Assembly (NCBI RefSeq): GCF_001949145.1 | Contig: NW_019091494.1 | Coordinates: 534,834-598,833, forward strand | Direction: 5' to 3' | DNA: 64,000 nucleotides | Source: Acanthaster planci | Taxonomy: Eukaryota > Echinodermata > Asteroidea > Valvatida > Acanthasteridae | In this document: positions 62,069-64,000 of the stretch, one piece after another | How positions within the stretch are numbered: position 1 is the first letter of the stretch | Layout: the number at the start of each line of letters is the position of its first letter | Made by a program: the position numbers and the translations under genes | Notes under the pieces: generated by a model | Seen by the model: the letters and a program-made list of their open reading frames with translations, nothing else | What the model was told of the DNA's origin: nothing | Databases searched by the model: none

Positions 62069-62479
62069 ACATCGTGTCCTTACCTGTTCAAGGAAAGAAG
62101 TGTTTCACTTTAAATGAAATCTGTAATTACAACAGAAAATATTAGCGCATCAAATTTAAAAAATCATAGAGAATATGAAACCGTAGAACGGTGTTTTTAA
62201 TTGTTTAGAGCGTTCTTCACTGTGTTTCAAGTTATAATTAGGCCTATTCTATGCCACAATTGCTTTTTCTGCGTCTATCAAGTCAATTTTAATCCGTCTG
62301 TTGTACGGTTAACTGTACATTCTTAAAAACTGACTTACTGACTTTGGGAGCTTAACTTTGGGAGCTAAACAGGCTGAGGGTTTTCGCGAACAGCATACGT
62401 CATACACGAGAGCGCTTCCCTCAGCTCATCGCTTCCCAAATATAGGCCTATCTACAAAATGTACACGTCATGAAGCACT
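62069..62479. other. 3' flank of gene I
   Basis: Probable 3' UTR and flank; no gene seen. Confidence 0.4.
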
Positions 62480-62960
62480 GAGGGCGGCTTACAGCCAAGA
62501 TGAGTACGTTAGTGTCGTGCACAAGTGACAGCTTGAGTGTCAGTTATACTAGAAAATATTCGACCGTCCTCCAATCGAATACAAGTATTCAAATATCCAG
62601 CTGTTCAAAATTCCCACGAACGAAGAAACAATATGCACATTTATAGAAATGGCGGGCAAAGAAAACTTTGAAGGAAAAGTAATTTGAGGTATATTTTTGA
62701 ACATATGCATTACCTGACTTGAAGTTTACTGGTAACATCTTATTTTGCTTTTATAGAATCTAGAAATAGCCACTTTAAAACAAATGATTTTTTTCCTTTT
62801 AAAATTTCAGTGTAATATTTACTCAGAGTATTGAAATTGGAAAATTTAATTTCGAATAATGACCAATACAGCCCTAAACGAGAGGTTAAAAATAATTAAG
62901 AGCCCAAGATCGGCAGTTAGTCCTATATATAAACATACTAAGCAAACCATGTGAAGCCTT
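62480..62960. repeat. Duplicated intergenic block downstream of gene I
   Basis: Diverged copy of 48400-49030, which lies upstream of gene H. By analogy another gene of the array could follow beyond the window. Confidence 0.45.
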
Positions 62961-63229
62961 GACAATAGGCCTACCAGCTCATTTGAACGGGGCAAAACCT
63001 TCATGACAAGTAAATACGAAACTTGATGGTGACACATCGCATGAACACAATTCGGACCGTTTCAGGAAATTCAACAATACAGCAATACGCGTGCACGAGG
63101 TCTGCCCTATCAGCGCGGTCCATAAAGCTCTGTGCAAAACCTAGAGTGCTCGTGTGCTGACGTGGATGTGCAGCCGCCATTGCCATTGTGGGCGGAAGTA
63201 AGCTAAAAGTGCCCGGAAGTGATATAACC

Positions 63230-63485
63230 AAAGATTATATACCGCCACGCTGCGGCGCAAGATGGGTAATTCGGCCATAATGGTGTTATCACCATGCATG
63301 GGCGCCATTCGAGTGTGAACGTTAATGTGTGTGCGTGTGCCTGTTGCGGCGCCTGCGCCTGTGCATTAAACGGCACTGCGCAGGCTTAGTCCAACCAGAA
63401 TGGCGCCCATGTGATAACAACGTTTGACGTATATTTAGGGTGAAGTTCCCCATCTTGCGCCGCTACGCGGCGCTATACGATCTTT
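63230..63485. mobile_element. 256-bp MITE with perfect 9-bp target duplication (Mutator-like)
   Basis: Flanked by identical GATATAACC at 63221-63229 and 63486-63494. The terminal inverted repeat starts AAAGAT and continues through GCGGCGCAAGATGGG (left) and GCGGCGCAAGATGGGGAA (right, reverse complement), then GTTATCACC..ATGGGCGCCATTC in both arms, about 90 bp per arm. The centre holds GTGTGTGCGTGTGCCTG. No protein is encoded. A 9-bp target duplication is typical of Mutator-like transposons and possible for Merlin. Confidence 0.85.
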
Positions 63486-63808
63486 GATATAACCACGGGT
63501 TGCCTTTAAACAGGTTTCACTGGGACCAGAATGTGCTTCTGTGACGTGTATCTGTACGTATCACACGTAACGAGCAATCCGGTTCGTAAGTGACTTCGTC
63601 ACAAAGGTGGACGCGGCACGATTTGCAGGCTCTCATAGGACAATCGCTGAAGTTGCGCGTTAACTTCCGGTTCCATGGTTCCATGTAAACGGTGATCAAT
63701 GCATGTAAGTGTGACGTCACTTTGAACCAGAAAGTGCAGTGCAAACAAATGGAGTACGTGCGCGTGTTGGTTTACGCGCTGGTTCTCGTGCTAATGCCTT
63801 TTACACAC

Positions 63809-64000
63809 TAATTGTGCGCGTGACGTATTCACTTCGGTACTCTTATGCAGTGCACGTGTGCAGTGGGCGTGGTTTAAAATAAAGTGACGTTACACTTACG
63901 AACCGGATACGAACACCGCGCGCACGTTCGCGCCTGGCATGTTTGAATTTTTCCACGATGGCAATAGAGCACCGAAGTGAATACGTCACGCGTACAATTA
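63809..64000. mobile_element. Inverted-repeat element at the window end
   Basis: TAATTGTGCGCGTGACGTAT (from 63809) continuing CACTTCGGTACTC is the inverse of GAGCACCGAAGTGAATACGT continuing CACGCGTACAATTA (to 64000). Arms are about 34 bp with few mismatches, total about 192 bp. The interior is similar to 56861-56955. The outer boundary may extend past the window. Confidence 0.65.

Overview
This is a stretch of animal nuclear DNA. The genes are split by GT-AG introns, non-LTR retrotransposon remains and inverted-repeat DNA elements are scattered throughout, and a 519-base run of N marks an assembly gap. Low gene density, many palindromic MITE-like elements and frequent TAGGCCTA-type words are consistent with a marine invertebrate deuterostome (echinoderm, hemichordate or cephalochordate). 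That placement is an impression, not a proof.

The window is one tandem cluster of nine arylacetamide-deacetylase-like (AADAC / neutral cholesterol ester hydrolase type, alpha/beta hydrolase, hormone-sensitive-lipase family) serine esterase genes, called A to I here. Nearly every one has the same four coding exons: (1) an N-terminal signal anchor ending in a PxPxxIxxPW-like block; (2) about 223 nt ending in the HGGG oxyanion motif; (3) exactly 64 nt encoding the segment up to VVSVE; (4) about 790 nt starting YRLAP and carrying the GDSAGG nucleophile, the YDVLRDDG aspartate and the GFHGMF histidine. Intron phases are 0, 1 and 2 in every copy.

Layout: A (minus, 1015-5019) and B (plus, about 12826-15270) form a divergent pair of a distinct subfamily with HGGA instead of HGGG. 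C (plus, 16379-18637) has HGSG. D (21351-24683) and E (30209-33201) are tandem on the minus strand. F (38995-41671), G (44167-47286), H (50023 to the gap) and I (57657-62068) are tandem on the plus strand. H and I are a recent segmental duplication; the last exon of H falls in the gap.

Between the genes lie two CR1/Rex-like LINE remnants (about 5464-6000 and 11151-12440, both minus). There are also several non-autonomous inverted-repeat elements: a related fold-back pair (7426-7853 and 28963-29725), a three-copy family with GGGTGCACCC ends, a 1.14-kb palindrome-rich element inside intron 1 of H, a 256-bp element with a perfect 9-bp target duplication (63230-63485), a small MITE in intron 2 of E, and a tRNA-like SINE in intron 2 of D. 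The encoded enzymes are predicted ER type-II membrane esterases/lipases. The cluster looks like a lineage-specific detoxification or lipid-ester-hydrolysis expansion in which exon 4 is being homogenised by gene conversion.
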